Shown: positions 35,193 through 44,551, numbered from the stretch's first letter. The stretch is 64,000 nucleotides of DNA from Verrucomicrobiales bacterium (GCA_024233215.1 JACKPW010000008.1:186001-250000), one strand, 5' to 3'. Translations and numbers: made by a program. Notes: generated by a model from the letters alone, not told the origin.

Positions 35193-36746
35193 TCAGTGGG
35201 TCACGGCGGCAATGAGGTGTTGGACGGCAGGATTGATCGTGGTGAGCACCAACTGAGGAGCCACCCCCAGCACCAGCATCAGCAGGAGCGCCGGCGCAAT
35301 CAACCAGCGCTCCGCGGTCGACAGATCCGCCATGCCCTGCCAACGCTCATCGAGTCGTCCAAGAAACACTCGCTGGAAGAAGGTCAGCAGGAAGATCGCG
35401 GTGATCAGCAAACCGGGAGTCGCCAGCACCGCCACCCAGGGGCTGAGCCCGAACGCGCCACGGAAGATCAGGAACTCGCCGACAAAGCCGTTGAGCCCGG
35501 GCAACCCCAGCGAGGCAAAGGTCGCAATCCCCACGAACCCGGCGTAGACGGGCACCGCCGTCCGCAGCCCGCCGAAGTCGCCCATGGACTCGTGACCGCC
35601 CGCCCGCTGTTCCAGCATGCCCAACAGGCAGAACAAGGTGGCGGCGGTAAGTCCGTGATTGAACATCTGCAGCACCACCCCGTTCATCAGGGCCGCCTGG
35701 CTCACGGCGTTGTCCCCGATACCCGGGTCCAGGCGAACCACCAGAAACACCCCCAGCAGGCAATAGCCCAGGTGGTTCACGGAGGAGTAGGCAAACATCC
35801 GCTTCAGCTCGGTCTGGGCGAAAGCCGACCAGGCGGCGAACACGATGGTCGCCAGGGCCAGCCCCAGCAGGAGCGGCGAAACTGCCCGCAGTTGATCCGG
35901 AAAGATCGGCAGGAGGATACGCACCAGGCCGTAGACACCCATCTTCGACATCGCTCCGGTCAGCAGCATCGTGACCGGCGTCGGCGCGGTGGCGTAGGTG
36001 GACGGCAGCCAGGTGTGAAACGGCATGCAGGGCACCTTCACGGCAAAACCCAGGAACACGCCAAGGAACACCAGCATCGCCAACCCGCTGCCACTGATGC
36101 CGCTCCAACCGACGGCACCGGCCAGGGCGCCTTCCAACGCCCCCGCCTGCCCCATTTCCGCGAGCGACAGAAAATCGAATTTCCCCGTGGCCAGGAACAG
36201 GGCCAGGAACGCCAGCAGCATCGCGATGCTCCCCACCATGGTGTAGATGAAGAACTGCGTGGCGGCGGCATCACGCCCCTTGCCCCCCCACAACTTGATC
36301 AGGAAGAACGCCGGGATGAGGCTCAGCTCCCAGAAGATGAACCAGTGAAAGAAGTTCAGCGCGGTGAACGTCCCGATCAAGCCACCCCCCAGGAACAACA
36401 CGAACGCGTAATACAACACCGGCCGGTCCTCGGGCACTTTCCCGGTCAACAGCGACATCGGGATCAATAACCCGGTCAATAACACCAGCATCAGACTGAT
36501 GCCGTCCACCGCGACAAAATACTGAATACCCAGTGCGGGCGCCCAATCATGCCGCTCCTGAAAAGCCAGCCCCGCGCTTCCATGGGGAAAGCCGAGCCAC
36601 AAACCAAGCGTCCCCAGCAACAACAGGAATCCCGTGCCCACGGCAATCCGCCGGGCCAGCACCCCATCGGGCCGCATGACCAACAGCAGCATTCCCGCCA
36701 CGACGGGCAGCAGAGTCAAAAGCGTGATGGCAGGCAAATCGTTCAT
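35193..36746 (-). CDS. nuoM: NADH-quinone oxidoreductase subunit M, canonical paralog
   Basis: This 517-residue proton-pumping membrane subunit has all expected charged residues: E140 in HWFIFWELSLIPAFFLIK, K237 in GFAVKVPCMPFHTWLP, and the TM8 Lys in LLTGAMSKMGVYGLVR. It starts at the ATG at 36744-36746 (MNDLPAITLLTLLP), overlapping the nuoL stop by 1 bp. It is followed by a diverged second nuoM; the two share the fold but differ along most of their length, so this is an old duplication. Confidence 0.94.
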   Translation of the reverse strand: MNDLPAITLLTLLPVVAGMLLLVMRPDGVLARRIAVGTGFLLLLGTLGLWLGFPHGSAGLAFQERHDWAPALGIQYFVAVDGISLMLVLLTGLLIPMSLLTGKVPEDRPVLYYAFVLFLGGGLIGTFTALNFFHWFIFWELSLIPAFFLIKLWGGKGRDAAATQFFIYTMVGSIAMLLAFLALFLATGKFDFLSLAEMGQAGALEGALAGAVGWSGISGSGLAMLVFLGVFLGFAVKVPCMPFHTWLPSTYATAPTPVTMLLTGAMSKMGVYGLVRILLPIFPDQLRAVSPLLLGLALATIVFAAWSAFAQTELKRMFAYSSVNHLGYCLLGVFLVVRLDPGIGDNAVSQAALMNGVVLQMFNHGLTAATLFCLLGMLEQRAGGHESMGDFGGLRTAVPVYAGFVGIATFASLGLPGLNGFVGEFLIFRGAFGLSPWVAVLATPGLLITAIFLLTFFQRVFLGRLDERWQGMADLSTAERWLIAPALLLMLVLGVAPQLVLTTINPAVQHLIAAVTH

Positions 36747-38818
36747 CAGTGGCACCCCCAGGTCATCAGCAGCAGCAACGTCGCGAAGCCGATCCCCAGT
36801 GCGCGGAGGTAGTTGTGCACGCGGCCATCCTGCAGTGCCGCGCCCGCCCCGGCACCCCGGCGGATCCCCCGGCACCCCAGGTCAAACCCCGCATTGACCC
36901 CGTGGTCCTCGAGGAAACGGCCGATCCACGCGAACCCCACCACCAGATAGCCGATCACCGCAACCGCTCCCCCAAGAATCCAGCGGTCCACCACATCGAA
37001 GAACCGGGCGGCCAGCGCGTTGAACCGGATCACCGTGGCCTCATACAGCTCGTCCACATAGAGCCGGTTCTTCAACGCGACAAACACGGGCGTAAACCGT
37101 TCCTCCAGCGCGTCCGGTCGGGCGGCGGACGAGATCGGCTGCCGGCCGTAGAACCACCATCCCGCCCCGATCCCGAACGCGACACAGACCAGGGACGTTC
37201 CCATCACCGCCAGGACCTCGCCGGAGAACAGGTGGCCGAACGCAAGGTGCGCATGCTCTCCTTCCAGGAAGCTCTGAGCCCACGGCCAGGCGGGCGTGCC
37301 AAAGATGCCGAGACCCACCGCGAAAGTTGCCAGAATCACCAACGGCATGGTCATCACCCGCGGGCTTTCATGAGGATGGGCCGCCTTGCCGTGATCCGCC
37401 CCTTCGCGGGAGCGTTGCGGTCCAAAGAAGACGTAGCAGACCTGCCGGGTCATGTAGAAGGCCGTCAGCACGGCCCCCAGGGAGCCCATCAGGAACGGAA
37501 TGTGCGACACCGGCCAACCGTGGGCGGCATGGAGAATCTCGTCCTTGCTCCAGAATCCGGAAAAGAACAGCGGAACCCCCGAAAGCGCCATCATGCCCAC
37601 CGCATAGGTCGCAAACGTAACGGGCATCCACCGCCGGACCCCGCCCATGTAACGGATGTCCTGCTCCTCGTGACACCCGTGAATCACGGAGCCGGCCCCC
37701 AGGAAGAGCAGGGCCTTGAAGAACGCGTGGGTCAGCAAATGGAACATCCCCACCGCCACACCACCGGCGCCCAACCCAAGGAACATGTAGCCGAGCTGCG
37801 ACACGGTGGAATAGGCCAGAATGCGCTTGATGTCGTTCTGGGCCACGGCGATGAACGCCGCAAACAGAGCCGTGAATGCCCCCACCCACGTGATCACCGT
37901 CAACGCGGGGGTGACGACACTGTGGGATTCGCCATGCATGGCCGCGCCCACTTCAAGCAGGGGAAAGACTCTCGCCATCAGGAAGACGCCCGCCGCCACC
38001 ATGGTCGCAGCGTGAATCAGGGCACTGACCGGGGTGGGACCTTCCATCGCGTCCGGCAACCACACGTGCAGGGGCACCTGACCCGATTTGCCCGCCGCTC
38101 CACAGAACAGCAACAACGCGATCAGGGTGGCGGGCGCGATCAGCCGTGCGGTCAGACCGGCGGCTCCCAAACTGTCGAGGGCACCCGCCTGCAGGCAACC
38201 CTCACCACCCTCGGTGTAAAACGTGAGGGTCCCGGTGGCGGCGTGCAGCCACACCATCCCAAGCAGCAGACCCATGTCCCCCACGCGGGTGGTGATGAAC
38301 GCCTTCTTGGCCGCCGCGGCCGCCTCCGGCTTGTGGAACCAGAAGCCGATGAGCAGGTAGGACGCCAGGCCGACGAGTTCCCAGCAGATGAACAGGAGGA
38401 GCAGGCTGTTCGCGATCACCAGACCCAGCATGGCCGCTCCGAACAACGCGAGGAACCCGAAGAACCGCGTGTAGTTTTCGTCGTGGGCCATGTAGCCCTT
38501 GCTGAAGATGAAGATCAACAGGCCCACAAAGCTGACCATGGCCGCCATGGCCGCCGACAACGGGTCCAGCATCCAGCCGAGTTGGATCGTCGTGTTCCCG
38601 ATATGCAACCAGTCGAAGTTGCGCACCAACCGCTCCTCGGGCGCCCCCGCAATGGCGAGGAAGGCGGACACCGCGATGAGGCAGGACAACCCCATCGCCC
38701 CGATCGCCAGGGTGGACGCCCGCTGCCGATGCGGCCGTTTCGTGACGGCAATGGCCGCCGCCGCCAGCAGCGGCAGCACCGGCACCAGCACCAGAAGACT
38801 GGCGAGCTTCTCGATCAT
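36746..38818 (-). CDS. nuoL: NADH-quinone oxidoreductase subunit L
   Basis: This 690-residue distal antiporter-like subunit carries the long lateral helix at its C-terminus. Typical motifs are LLLFICWELVGLASYLLIGFW (TM5 Glu), GAAGKSGQVPLHVWLPDAM (TM7 Lys) and GPTPVSALIHAATMVAAG. The frame continues through the amphipathic lateral helix and a final TM near residues 660-685. Length is normal or slightly long. The gene overlaps nuoK by 4 bp. Confidence 0.96.
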   Translation of the reverse strand: MIEKLASLLVLVPVLPLLAAAAIAVTKRPHRQRASTLAIGAMGLSCLIAVSAFLAIAGAPEERLVRNFDWLHIGNTTIQLGWMLDPLSAAMAAMVSFVGLLIFIFSKGYMAHDENYTRFFGFLALFGAAMLGLVIANSLLLLFICWELVGLASYLLIGFWFHKPEAAAAAKKAFITTRVGDMGLLLGMVWLHAATGTLTFYTEGGEGCLQAGALDSLGAAGLTARLIAPATLIALLLFCGAAGKSGQVPLHVWLPDAMEGPTPVSALIHAATMVAAGVFLMARVFPLLEVGAAMHGESHSVVTPALTVITWVGAFTALFAAFIAVAQNDIKRILAYSTVSQLGYMFLGLGAGGVAVGMFHLLTHAFFKALLFLGAGSVIHGCHEEQDIRYMGGVRRWMPVTFATYAVGMMALSGVPLFFSGFWSKDEILHAAHGWPVSHIPFLMGSLGAVLTAFYMTRQVCYVFFGPQRSREGADHGKAAHPHESPRVMTMPLVILATFAVGLGIFGTPAWPWAQSFLEGEHAHLAFGHLFSGEVLAVMGTSLVCVAFGIGAGWWFYGRQPISSAARPDALEERFTPVFVALKNRLYVDELYEATVIRFNALAARFFDVVDRWILGGAVAVIGYLVVGFAWIGRFLEDHGVNAGFDLGCRGIRRGAGAGAALQDGRVHNYLRALGIGFATLLLLMTWGCH

Positions 38819-39126
38819 CCCTTCAGTTGGTCCACTTCATCCAGATTCACGCTCCGGTAACGCCGGTAAATGGCGATCACGAGCGCCAGTCCCACCGCGA
38901 CCTCCGCCGCCGCCACCCCGATGGCGAACATCGTCAGGAGCACCCCTTCAATTGCCTCCGGATTCGGGCTGTGCCGCCAGAAGGCAATGAAGTTGAGGTT
39001 CGCGGCATTGAGCATCAGCTCGATCCCCATGAGGGTGATGAGCCCGTTGCGGCGGGTCAGCACGCCGGCCAGACCGATCCCGAAGAGGAGCGCCGAGAGC
39101 AGCAGGTATTGGTGGAGCGGGGCCAT
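38815..39126 (-). CDS. nuoK: NADH-quinone oxidoreductase subunit K
   Basis: This 103-residue three-helix membrane subunit has the conserved acidic residues within the membrane: NGLITLMGIELMLNAANLNF (TM2 Glu) and AIGVAAAEVAVGLALVIAI (TM3 Glu). The ATG at 39124-39126 forms a 1-bp overlap with the nuoJ stop. The frame is open far upstream inside nuoJ but is unrelated there. It matches NuoK in length exactly. Confidence 0.95.
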   Translation of the reverse strand: MAPLHQYLLLSALLFGIGLAGVLTRRNGLITLMGIELMLNAANLNFIAFWRHSPNPEAIEGVLLTMFAIGVAAAEVAVGLALVIAIYRRYRSVNLDEVDQLKG

Positions 39127-39635
39127 TATTCCGGGGTTTCCTCCTTGTTCGGTCGTTTCAGTGCGATCAACACCGCGCCGATGATCGCCACGGTGAGCAG
39201 CAGTCCGATCCCCTCCAGCGCAACGACATAGTCCCCGGTCAGCGCCTCGCCCAGCCGGGCCAGTCCCACGTCCGCCTTCTCCGGCCAGGGGGTTCGGAAA
39301 TCCGGCAGCAGCACGACGCAGGAAATCAGACCGCCACAGACCAATCCGGCCGTGCCAACCCCCAGCGCCGCGGGTCGCACTGCCATCCCCTCCCCCTGCC
39401 CCCCCTCGCTGCGGGTCAACTGCATCACGAACACCACCAGAATCGCCACCGCCCCCACGTAGACCAGCACCTGCACCAGGGCAATGAACTCGGCCCCAAG
39501 ACCCAGGTAGGTGACCGCGATACCCAGCAGCGCCACCACCAGGCTGAGCGCGGCATGAATGGACTTGCGAAACGACATCGCCCCGACAGCCCCCAGGACC
39601 GTCAGCGTCGCAATCAATGGAAACACAAATCCCAT
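39126..39635 (-). CDS. nuoJ: NADH-quinone oxidoreductase subunit J
   Basis: This 169-residue five-helix membrane subunit has the family signature ALVQVLVYVGAVAILVVFVM at about residues 50-69, with the pi-bulge helix region GAEFIAL just before. The last helix IGLLLTVAIIGAVLIALKR ends the protein. It lies 3 bp after nuoH and overlaps nuoK by 1 bp. Confidence 0.95.
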   Translation of the reverse strand: MGFVFPLIATLTVLGAVGAMSFRKSIHAALSLVVALLGIAVTYLGLGAEFIALVQVLVYVGAVAILVVFVMQLTRSEGGQGEGMAVRPAALGVGTAGLVCGGLISCVVLLPDFRTPWPEKADVGLARLGEALTGDYVVALEGIGLLLTVAIIGAVLIALKRPNKEETPE

Positions 39636-39638
39636 GGC

Positions 39639-40832
39639 TTACTCGGCAAACCGATAGACTCGCTGGATTCGGTGCGGCCGCTTGGAAACCAGTCGGGCCA
39701 GCCCCAGAAACGGGAGGAACAGCAATGCGGCGCAGAGCACCCACCGCAGCAGGCCGCCACCAAGGAAGGTCCAGCCGGCGGTGAAGTGCCACAGTGCCAC
39801 GGCGACCAGGTTCACGAGCACCATCGGCACCATGAACTTGTAGGCAAACTCCATGAGCTGGTCCGCGCGCAGCCGCGGCAGGGTTCCGCGCAGCCAGATA
39901 AAGAGCGCGATGAAACACACCAGCTTGCCAAAGAACCACATCCAGGAGGGGATCCACGCCAGGAAGGAGAAAGGCGCGTGCCAGCCGCCCAGGAACAGCG
40001 TGATCGCCAGACCGCTGACGGCAAAGAGCCCCATGTATTCCCCGAGAAAGAAGAGTGCGTACTTGAAGCCGCTGTACTCCAGCATGTGACCGGCGATGAT
40101 CTCCGATTCACCCTCTGGCAGGTCGAACGGTGTCCGGTTCGATTCCGCCGTCGCCGCCACCATGAACAGCAGAAAGCCTCCCAGGCCCCACGGGGTAAAT
40201 ACGTTCCACCGGGCCAGTATCCCCGCATGGTATCCGGCCTGGGCGTTCACAATATCCACCAGGGAAAGTGACCCCACAGCCATCACCACCACCAGCGCCG
40301 AGAGCACCAGCGGCATTTCATAACTGATCATCTGGGCGATGCCCCGCATGGATCCCAACAGACTGTAGGTATTCCGGCTGCCCCACCCGGCCATGAACAC
40401 CCCGATCTCCTTGACGCCACCCATGGCGAAGAAGAAGACCATTCCCGCCGCCAAATCCACCGCCACCATGTTCTGGCCGACCGGAATCACCGCGAGGGCC
40501 AGAATGGCAGGAACCACGGCGACAATCGGCGCCAGCGTGTGCACCAACCGGTCCGCCCGCTGCGGAATGATGTCCTCCTTGATCAACGCCTTGATCCCGT
40601 CGGCCATGGGCTGCAGCAGGCCGAACGGCCCCACCCGGTTGGGTCCCATCCGGTTCTGCAACCGGGCCAACCCCTTGCGCTCAAGCCAGGTGGTGATGGC
40701 GAACAGGCCGGCGTACACCCCCACAATGGCCGCGGCCGAAACGAACACGGACACCCCGAGTTGAAGGCTCGTGGGAAACAGGCCTACCAGCCACTGTTTC
40801 AGGGAGACGAAGAGTTGGTCGAGAGCGTTCAC
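39639..40832 (-). CDS. nuoH: NADH-quinone oxidoreductase subunit H
   Basis: This 397-residue quinone-site membrane subunit contains the characteristic LQNRMGPNRVGPFGLLQPMADGI split over the first loop. It also has RGIAQMISYEMPLVLSAL and the NRTPFDLPEGESEIIAGH loop that lines the quinone tunnel. A C-terminal extension of about 40 residues after the last helix is somewhat long. Here nuoH follows nuoI, the reverse of the usual H-I order. Confidence 0.96.
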   Translation of the reverse strand: MNALDQLFVSLKQWLVGLFPTSLQLGVSVFVSAAAIVGVYAGLFAITTWLERKGLARLQNRMGPNRVGPFGLLQPMADGIKALIKEDIIPQRADRLVHTLAPIVAVVPAILALAVIPVGQNMVAVDLAAGMVFFFAMGGVKEIGVFMAGWGSRNTYSLLGSMRGIAQMISYEMPLVLSALVVVMAVGSLSLVDIVNAQAGYHAGILARWNVFTPWGLGGFLLFMVAATAESNRTPFDLPEGESEIIAGHMLEYSGFKYALFFLGEYMGLFAVSGLAITLFLGGWHAPFSFLAWIPSWMWFFGKLVCFIALFIWLRGTLPRLRADQLMEFAYKFMVPMVLVNLVAVALWHFTAGWTFLGGGLLRWVLCAALLFLPFLGLARLVSKRPHRIQRVYRFAE

Positions 40833-40841
40833 CAGGCGGTT

Positions 40842-41402
40842 CTAGGCAGCCTTGCGCGTGGCTTCTGCAGGCGCGGCCTGGGAGCGCCCGGCCGGTTTCT
40901 TGATGTGCTCCACCCGGGCGTCGGACCCCACCGCTTCCGATGGGTGGATGGAGTGGAAATAGGCGTCCGACTTCGCCAGCTCCGACTTGTGCAGAAGCAT
41001 GGCGCCAAACCGGTCCCGGCCGGCCATCTCGAAGGCCGTGTCCATCTTGATCGAATCAAACGGACACACTTCCACACAGATCTGGCAGGCCATGCATACG
41101 GAGATGTCGAGATCGAAGATCTTGGGGTGACGGACCGCCCTGCCCCGCGAGTCACGCTCGGCAACGATATAAATGCACTGCGGGGGACACTCCTTCTCAC
41201 AGATCTTGCAGGCCACACAACGCAGCCCCGCCTCGGGATCCTCGCCGTCGAAAATCAACATCGGAAACGAGCGGCTGTTCTCCGGCAGCTTCTGTCGTTT
41301 CTCGGGGTACTCGATGGTCGGCAACCGGTCGGGATCGTAGTAACTCCCGACGAAATTGCGGGCGGTTACGACCATTCCTTTGATGATGCCAAGACCTAGC
41401 AC
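40842..41402 (-). CDS. nuoI: NADH-quinone oxidoreductase subunit I
   Basis: This 186-residue ferredoxin-like subunit carries two 4Fe-4S clusters (N6a/N6b): CVACKICEKECPPQCIYI at about 64-81 and CMACQICVEVCPFDSIKM at about 103-120. The amphipathic N-terminus (GIIKGMVVTARNF) anchors it to the membrane arm. The last 40 residues, rich in Ala/Lys/Arg, are not conserved. It is separated from nuoD by 130 bp without a gene and lies 9 bp before nuoH. Confidence 0.95.
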   Translation of the reverse strand: MLGLGIIKGMVVTARNFVGSYYDPDRLPTIEYPEKRQKLPENSRSFPMLIFDGEDPEAGLRCVACKICEKECPPQCIYIVAERDSRGRAVRHPKIFDLDISVCMACQICVEVCPFDSIKMDTAFEMAGRDRFGAMLLHKSELAKSDAYFHSIHPSEAVGSDARVEHIKKPAGRSQAAPAEATRKAA

Positions 41403-41532
41403 AGCGGGATTCTGTCAGTGAACTCGTGGGGAACGCAAGAGTCAGTCACAGCATTTGCGGACTTTTTGCATCCGGAGTTCTTATTTGGAGTCGCGGACCG
41501 GAGCCCGGCACGGTTATCCTGGCCGAACCACC

Positions 41533-42741
41533 TCACCGGTCCACCTCCCCCAGCACGATGTCCACCGCCCCAAGGATGGCGACGGCATCCGCGAGGGTGT
41601 GTCCCAGGCACAGGTCCTCCAGGATGGTGAGGTTGACAAAGCTCGGTGCCCGCACCCGGAATCGCGAAGGCCGGCGCGACCCGTCACTGATGAGATAGAA
41701 TCCGAGTTCGCCCTTGGGCGCCTCGATCCGGCCATAGGCCTCGCCCACGGGCGGCATGAAATTGCGTTGTCGGGCCCGCGGGTCAATCACCGGACCGCCC
41801 GGCAGGTCCCGAATCGCCTGCTGCAGGATCCCCACGGATTCCCGCATTTCCAGCACCCGGACCATGTAACGGTCGAACACATCCCCCTTCTCCCCCAGCG
41901 GCACCCGGAACTGAAAGCGGTCGTAAATGCCATACCGGTCCACCTTGCGCAGATCGTAGTTCACTCCGCTGGCGCGCAGGGAGGGCCCGGTGACTCCCGC
42001 ACTGACGGCGAGTTCCGGGGACAGCACGCCGACCCCCTCGGTGCGGGCGATCAGGATTTCGTTGCCGGTCAACAACTGCTCCATCTCGTCAAGCCACCGC
42101 GGGAATTCAGCGACCAGCTTGGAAACCTCGTCCAGCCAGCCGTCGGGGAGGTCGTTCCGGCAGCCGCCGAAACGCTGGTAATTGCACATCATGCGTGCGC
42201 CGGTCAGGGACTCGAACAGGTCAAGGACCTTCTCGCGCTCACGAAAGGCATACATCAGCGGCGTCCCCATCGTCCCCATGTCGTGGAGCAGAAAGCCCAC
42301 CAGGCAGGCGTGGTTGAACAGGCGGGTCAACTCCCCGGTGATGATCCGGATGTATTCCGCCCGTTCCGGCACCTGCAACCCGGCGAGTTTTTCGACGGCG
42401 ATCGCATACGCCCAGTTGTTGGTCAGCGAGCAGAAGTAGTCCAGCCGGTCCGTATAGGGCATCATACCCAGATAGGAGGTTTGCTCGCCCAGTTTCTCAT
42501 GGTTCCGGTGCAGGTAGCCCAGCACCGGCTTGAGGCTTACGATCCGCTCTCCGTCAAGCTTCACGTCCATCCTGAAGACGCCGTGCGTGGACGGATGATG
42601 CGGCCCAACGGCCACTTCAAGGACTTCATCCTCGTCCGTCACGCCGGGCCGCCGCGAGACCTCATACTGCATGCCGCCGGGGGCTTGGTCCGCCCCTCCC
42701 CCGCTCTCGGCCTGACCTGGAAACGGCGTCACCTTGCTCAT
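41533..42741 (-). CDS. nuoD: NADH-quinone oxidoreductase subunit D
   Basis: This 402-residue 49-kDa-type subunit forms the quinone chamber with NuoB. The quinone-binding motif VGPHHPSTHGVFRM lies at about 45-58. YLHRNHEKLGEQTSY and RMMCNYQRFGGCRNDLP are well conserved, and the C-terminus SFVNLTILEDLCLGHTLADA ends with the family's D-x-V-LGEVDR. The start overlaps the nuoC stop by 4 bp. The first 35 residues are a variable Gly-rich leader. It is not fused to nuoC. Confidence 0.96.
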   Translation of the reverse strand: MSKVTPFPGQAESGGGADQAPGGMQYEVSRRPGVTDEDEVLEVAVGPHHPSTHGVFRMDVKLDGERIVSLKPVLGYLHRNHEKLGEQTSYLGMMPYTDRLDYFCSLTNNWAYAIAVEKLAGLQVPERAEYIRIITGELTRLFNHACLVGFLLHDMGTMGTPLMYAFREREKVLDLFESLTGARMMCNYQRFGGCRNDLPDGWLDEVSKLVAEFPRWLDEMEQLLTGNEILIARTEGVGVLSPELAVSAGVTGPSLRASGVNYDLRKVDRYGIYDRFQFRVPLGEKGDVFDRYMVRVLEMRESVGILQQAIRDLPGGPVIDPRARQRNFMPPVGEAYGRIEAPKGELGFYLISDGSRRPSRFRVRAPSFVNLTILEDLCLGHTLADAVAILGAVDIVLGEVDR

Positions 42742-43484
42742 TCCGTGCCCTCCATCGGATAATGCCGCCGGGCCTTGCCCAGCACCTCGGCGTTGGGCGT
42801 CGGCTCATACTCGTAGTCGTCCGGCTCCACATAGTCCTTGCGCATCGGATGATCCTCGAACTCGGGCCACATGAGGATCCTCCGGGGGTCCGGATGGCCG
42901 GTGAAGTGCACGCCATACAGGTCGTATACCTCGCGTTCCTGGAACTCCGCCGACCGGTAGACGGGAGTCAGCGACGCCACCCGGGTGTCATCCACACGGT
43001 TCGCCGTCCGCTGTCGAAGAATCACCGGCCCGTGTCTCAGAGGTATGGAGTAGAGATGGTAGACCACTTCCAGATAGCCGGGGTGGCGGTGCCGGATCGT
43101 CTCCTCGACCGTCCGTTCCCCCCCCTCAACGCGCTCCGGATGCACCACCTTCTCCTCCACCACGCTGTCAGGCCAGTCGACCCCGGTGACGTTGGAGCAA
43201 TAGTCCAGCTTGAGATCCTCCGCATCCCGCAGGAACCGCGCCACGGCCACGGCATGTGCGGGATCGACCACCAGGGAGGATTGCCCGGGCACTGCGGGAT
43301 TGAGCACCACCTCGATCCGGGCGCCTTCCACGGCCGCCTCGATTTGAGCCTTCAGTTGCCCGGGAGCCAGCCGGTCCGACACCGGAGGGGAACCGGTGGG
43401 AGCATCGGTGGACGTCGAACGGGGCGCCGCGGCGGACGCAGTGGTTTTGGCCCTGCCCTTGGATTTGCCCTTCGCCTTGCTCAT
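42738..43484 (-). CDS. nuoC: NADH-quinone oxidoreductase subunit C
   Basis: This 248-residue 30-kDa-type subunit of the peripheral arm contains the family core VASLTPVYRSAEFQEREVYD, then FTGHPDPRRILMWPEFEDHP and MRKDYVEPD. It starts at the ATG at 43482-43484, which overlaps the nuoB stop by 4 bp. The N-terminal 50 residues are Lys/Ala/Ser/Thr-rich and not conserved. An insert around VVEEKVVHPERVEGGERTVE lengthens the first half relative to typical NuoC. Confidence 0.94.
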   Translation of the reverse strand: MSKAKGKSKGRAKTTASAAAPRSTSTDAPTGSPPVSDRLAPGQLKAQIEAAVEGARIEVVLNPAVPGQSSLVVDPAHAVAVARFLRDAEDLKLDYCSNVTGVDWPDSVVEEKVVHPERVEGGERTVEETIRHRHPGYLEVVYHLYSIPLRHGPVILRQRTANRVDDTRVASLTPVYRSAEFQEREVYDLYGVHFTGHPDPRRILMWPEFEDHPMRKDYVEPDDYEYEPTPNAEVLGKARRHYPMEGTE

Positions 43485-44125
43485 CGCTTCCCTCCGGCAT
43501 CCTCCCGCTTCAAAGCCCGGCCGGTCCAGACCTCGGTGTTCTTGGGTGGATCGAGGTCGAAGCGCCCATAGTCCGGCACGGGGTACTCGGCCGGCGACAC
43601 CTCCTGCAGGTGCCGGGCCCGATCGGGGCCGGACATCTTCTCGCCCGCGATCTTCTTTTGCAGTTCGAGAATCCCGTGCAGCAGGGCCTCGGGACGCGGT
43701 GGGCAACCGGGAATGTGCACGTCCACCGGCAGGTAGCGATCAATGCCCTTCAGGACATTGTAGCCCTGGCGGAATGGCCCGCCGGAAATCGCACAGGCGC
43801 CCATCGCAATCACGTACTTCGGCTCGGGCATCTGGTTGTAAAGCCGCACCACCAGCGGGGCCATCTTCTTGGTCACCGTGCCCGCGACAATCATCAGGTC
43901 CGCCTGCCGCGGCGAGGGCCGGAACACCTCGGCCCCGAAGCGGGCGATGTCGAAACGGGACATCGACGCGGCGATCATCTCGATGGCGCAGCAGGCGAGT
44001 CCGAAGTTGAGCGGCCAGATGGAGTTGCGGCGGCCCCAGTTGTAGCCGAATTCCAGCAACCCCTGGAGCGTGGTGGTGAACACCCCGCGCTTCCTCAGTT
44101 CGTTTTGCAGTCCCGGATCGATCAT
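43481..44125 (-). CDS. nuoB: NADH-quinone oxidoreductase subunit B
   Basis: This 214-residue subunit carries cluster N2, the last Fe-S centre before quinone. Ligands are the tandem C45-C46 (FGLACCAIEM), C112 (GACAISGGPF) and C142 (HIPGCPPRPEALL). It has a C-terminal tail of about 50 residues beyond the usual end (EYPVPDYGRFDLDPP), possibly an interaction surface. It lies 25 bp after nuoA and is coupled to nuoC by ATGA. Confidence 0.96.
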   Translation of the reverse strand: MIDPGLQNELRKRGVFTTTLQGLLEFGYNWGRRNSIWPLNFGLACCAIEMIAASMSRFDIARFGAEVFRPSPRQADLMIVAGTVTKKMAPLVVRLYNQMPEPKYVIAMGACAISGGPFRQGYNVLKGIDRYLPVDVHIPGCPPRPEALLHGILELQKKIAGEKMSGPDRARHLQEVSPAEYPVPDYGRFDLDPPKNTEVWTGRALKREDAGGKR

Positions 44126-44150
44126 GCGTCAGCCATCCAGTCGGTCAGGA

Positions 44151-44522
44151 TCATCGCCACTGCAGGAAACCCCTGCGCCAGGCCCAGACCAGTCCTTCCA
44201 CCAGCAAGAGCAGGAACACCATCATCGCCACAAATGCCCCCGCCGGCAGTTTCCCGAAGGCGACCGCGAAGGGCAGCAGGAAGATCGCTTCCACATCGAA
44301 GACGAGGAAGATGATCGCGTAGATGTAGTAGCCGGAATGGAACCTGCCCCAGGCATCCCCCTTGGTCTCGAGACCGCATTCGTAGGTCGCGTTCTTGATA
44401 TCCCCGGGGCGTGGCGGTGACACCAGGATCGCCCAGAGGCGCGCGATGGCGAGCGGCGTGATGCAAAACGCCACCGCGATGGCGCCCAGCACGGCGAGGA
44501 AGAGGTAGGGATGGTTTTCCAT
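44151..44522 (-). CDS. nuoA: NADH-quinone oxidoreductase subunit A
   Basis: This 123-residue three-helix membrane subunit is the first structural gene of the operon. The conserved loop KNATYECGLETKGDAWGRFH and the acidic helix YYIYAIIFLVFDVEAIFLLPFA (read in two parts) identify it. I start it at the ATG at 44520-44522 (MENHPYLFLAVLG), directly before the first helix. An ATG at 44570 would add 16 polar residues and overlap the upstream gene by 19 bp. Confidence 0.92.
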   Translation of the reverse strand: MENHPYLFLAVLGAIAVAFCITPLAIARLWAILVSPPRPGDIKNATYECGLETKGDAWGRFHSGYYIYAIIFLVFDVEAIFLLPFAVAFGKLPAGAFVAMMVFLLLLVEGLVWAWRRGFLQWR

Positions 44523-44551
44523 GTCTCGGTCGGCCCGGATCGTCCCCCGGT

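Noticed and set aside
36749..38860. 703-codon open frame on the plus strand opposite nuoL
   Set aside because: Gln/His/Arg/Gly-rich with no domain, antisense to a well-conserved nuoL in the mirrored codon phase; typical of high-GC DNA.
38815..39957. 380-codon version of nuoK
   Set aside because: The N-terminal 277 codons are an alternative frame of nuoJ/nuoH; only the last 103 residues match NuoK.
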